Part shown: one piece after another, positions 62,922 to 64,000 of the stretch
Numbering within the stretch: position 1 is the stretch's first letter
Layout of the letters: the number at the start of each line of letters is the position of its first letter
Source: Paraglaciecola sp. 20A4
GTDB taxonomy: Bacteria > Pseudomonadota > Gammaproteobacteria > Enterobacterales > Alteromonadaceae
DNA length: 64,000 bases
Assembly: GCF_011378905.1 (NCBI RefSeq)
Contig: NZ_WTPY01000006.1
Location: forward strand, 53,682-117,681
Direction of reading: 5' to 3'
Made by a program: the position numbers and the translations under genes
The notes under the pieces: generated by a model
The model's database searches: none
What the model was told of the DNA's origin: nothing
What the model saw: only the letters and a program-made list of their open reading frames with translations

Positions 62922-64000
62922 ATGACACAACTTCCCCTTGATGGTGTACGAATTATCGCAGTTGAACAATATGGCGCAGGCCCCTATGGCTCCATGTATT
63001 TAGCAGATTTGGGTGCAGAGGTGATCAAAATTGAAAACCCTGCCATTGGAGGGGATGTGTCTCGTCAAACGGGACCGTTTTTTCTAGGTGAAAACGACAG
63101 TTATTTTTATCAAACCTTTAACGTGAACAAGAAAAGCCTAACGCTGAATTTAAAATCAGAAGAAGGGCGCAAAGTGTTTGAAAAACTGGTGAAAACTGCC
63201 GATGCGGTAACCAATAATTTACGTGGCGATCAGCCGCAAAAGCTAGGTATTACCTACGAGCAGTTGAAACACATTAATCCGAAAATTGTCTGCGGGCATT
63301 TATCAGCCTATGGCCGAGATAACGATCGTGCTAGTTGGCCAGGCTATGACTATTTAATGCAAGCCGAAGCGGGCTTGATGTCACTAACGGGTGAGCCAGA
63401 CCAAGCACCCACTCGCTTTGGGGTCTCAATGGTGGACTTTATGACAGGTGCTGTAGCGTCATTGGGGTTAACTGCGGCTATGTTAGGTGCTCATCGTACG
63501 GGGCAGGGGCGCGATGTCGATGTTTCGCTGTTTGATGTGGCGTTGCATCAGTTATCTTATCCCGCCACTTGGTATTTAAACGAAAGCCACGTGGTAAAGC
63601 GCGTAGCGCGTTCAGCACATCCTGCAACCGTGCCATGTCAGCTTTATAAAACCCAAGATAGCTTCGTATTCCTTATGGCCATGACGGATAAATTTTGGGA
63701 TGTGCTGGTGGATATTTTAGATGATGCGGTGTTGAAAGAGTCACGTTTTTCGGCTGTTGCAGGTCGGCGAGAAAATCGCGATATTTTAACCACTGAGATT
63801 GATCGCGTGTTAGCTGCGCACCCAACCGCTTATTGGCTCGAAGTACTCAAAGGACGAATTCCGTGTGCGCCCGTTTATGACGTACCACAAGCGTTAAATA
63901 ACCAATATATTCGAGATATCGGTATGGTGCAAAGTGTGCCGCATCCTGCCAATCAAGAAATGGAAATACTGGCTAATCCTATCAAACTTGATGGTCAGCG
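62922..64000 (+). CDS. CaiB/BaiF (family III) CoA-transferase, cut by the window end
   Basis: 359 codons visible, no stop in the window. Class III transferase: opens PLDGVRIIAVEQYGAGPYGS, then LADLGAEVIKIENP, and the catalytic Asp in FGVSMVDFMTGAVASL. It transfers CoA from a donor acyl-CoA to a carboxylate, thereby activating it. Last seen gene of the catabolic operon, giving the acyl-CoA for the dehydrogenase, hydratase and lyase upstream. Members of this class act on mesaconate, itaconate, succinate and carnitine; the acceptor here is unknown. Confidence 0.87.
   Translation, partial: MTQLPLDGVRIIAVEQYGAGPYGSMYLADLGAEVIKIENPAIGGDVSRQTGPFFLGENDSYFYQTFNVNKKSLTLNLKSEEGRKVFEKLVKTADAVTNNLRGDQPQKLGITYEQLKHINPKIVCGHLSAYGRDNDRASWPGYDYLMQAEAGLMSLTGEPDQAPTRFGVSMVDFMTGAVASLGLTAAMLGAHRTGQGRDVDVSLFDVALHQLSYPATWYLNESHVVKRVARSAHPATVPCQLYKTQDSFVFLMAMTDKFWDVLVDILDDAVLKESRFSAVAGRRENRDILTTEIDRVLAAHPTAYWLEVLKGRIPCAPVYDVPQALNNQYIRDIGMVQSVPHPANQEMEILANPIKLDGQ

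Overview
This window looks like chromosomal DNA from a marine, polysaccharide-degrading gammaproteobacterium, most likely an Alteromonadaceae member of the Paraglaciecola/Glaciecola/Alteromonas kind. That is an inference from gene content: a GH10 xylanase, a lipoprotein GH50 beta-agarase, a sulfatase, a PEP-CTERM-type tail, an E. coli-like PoxB, GGDEF signalling proteins and integron-type attC sites. No rRNA, tRNA, CRISPR array, transposase or integrase was seen.

Layout. 1-2.0 kb: weak small-membrane-protein frames and a GH10 xylanase. 2.0-9.6 kb: a decayed LysR copy, poxB, two LysR/target divergent pairs (a VOC enzyme and a DJ-1/PfpI protein, each with a palindrome between the partners), a CbiM-like membrane protein and xthA. 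9.6-13.6 kb: agar locus with a GH50 agarase overlapping a broken lactonase fused to a decayed PEP-CTERM tail. 13.6-20.8 kb: acuI-like reductase and its TetR regulator with twin operators, an MDR enzyme, a broken acetyltransferase, gloA, an unknown membrane protein and an RhtA-like exporter. 20.8-31.7 kb: accessory zone with a mini-hairpin array, two copies of a composite repeat, a duplicated Nudix end around a stop-interrupted propeller-GGDEF sensor, a Nudix enzyme, a Rieske oxygenase, and three gene cassettes each followed by an attC-like site with no integrase in view. 31.7-38.3 kb: MYG1 family protein, a start-less antitoxin, an SDR/LysR pair, small and broken genes. 38.4-43.6 kb: divergent metabolic cluster with two PuuE/imidase-like polysaccharide-deacetylase-fold hydrolases, an isochorismatase-fold amidase, an unknown protein, a methyltransferase and a small protein, followed by a TonB receptor. 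48-54.5 kb: sulfatase, TPR-GGDEF protein, LpxL-type acyltransferase, unknown protein. 54.7-57.7 kb: HlyD/FtsX/LolD-type export operon. 58.2 kb to the end: catabolic operon of HapK-like protein, SDR, a third PuuE/imidase-like hydrolase, CitE-type lyase, MaoC-type hydratase, acyl-CoA dehydrogenase and a CaiB/BaiF CoA-transferase cut by the window edge.

The most interesting system is the pair of clusters at 38.4-43.6 and 58.2-64.0 kb. Together they carry three imidase/allantoinase-like hydrolases, one C-N amidase and a full CoA-transferase, dehydrogenase, hydratase, lyase set. I infer that they open a cyclic imide or ureide, release ammonia, and split the resulting branched dicarboxylate as its CoA thioester. 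The substrate is unknown. Second is the attC cluster at 29.1-31.5 kb. A third theme is gene decay: at least eight genes here are broken by stops, frameshifts, lost starts or truncation.
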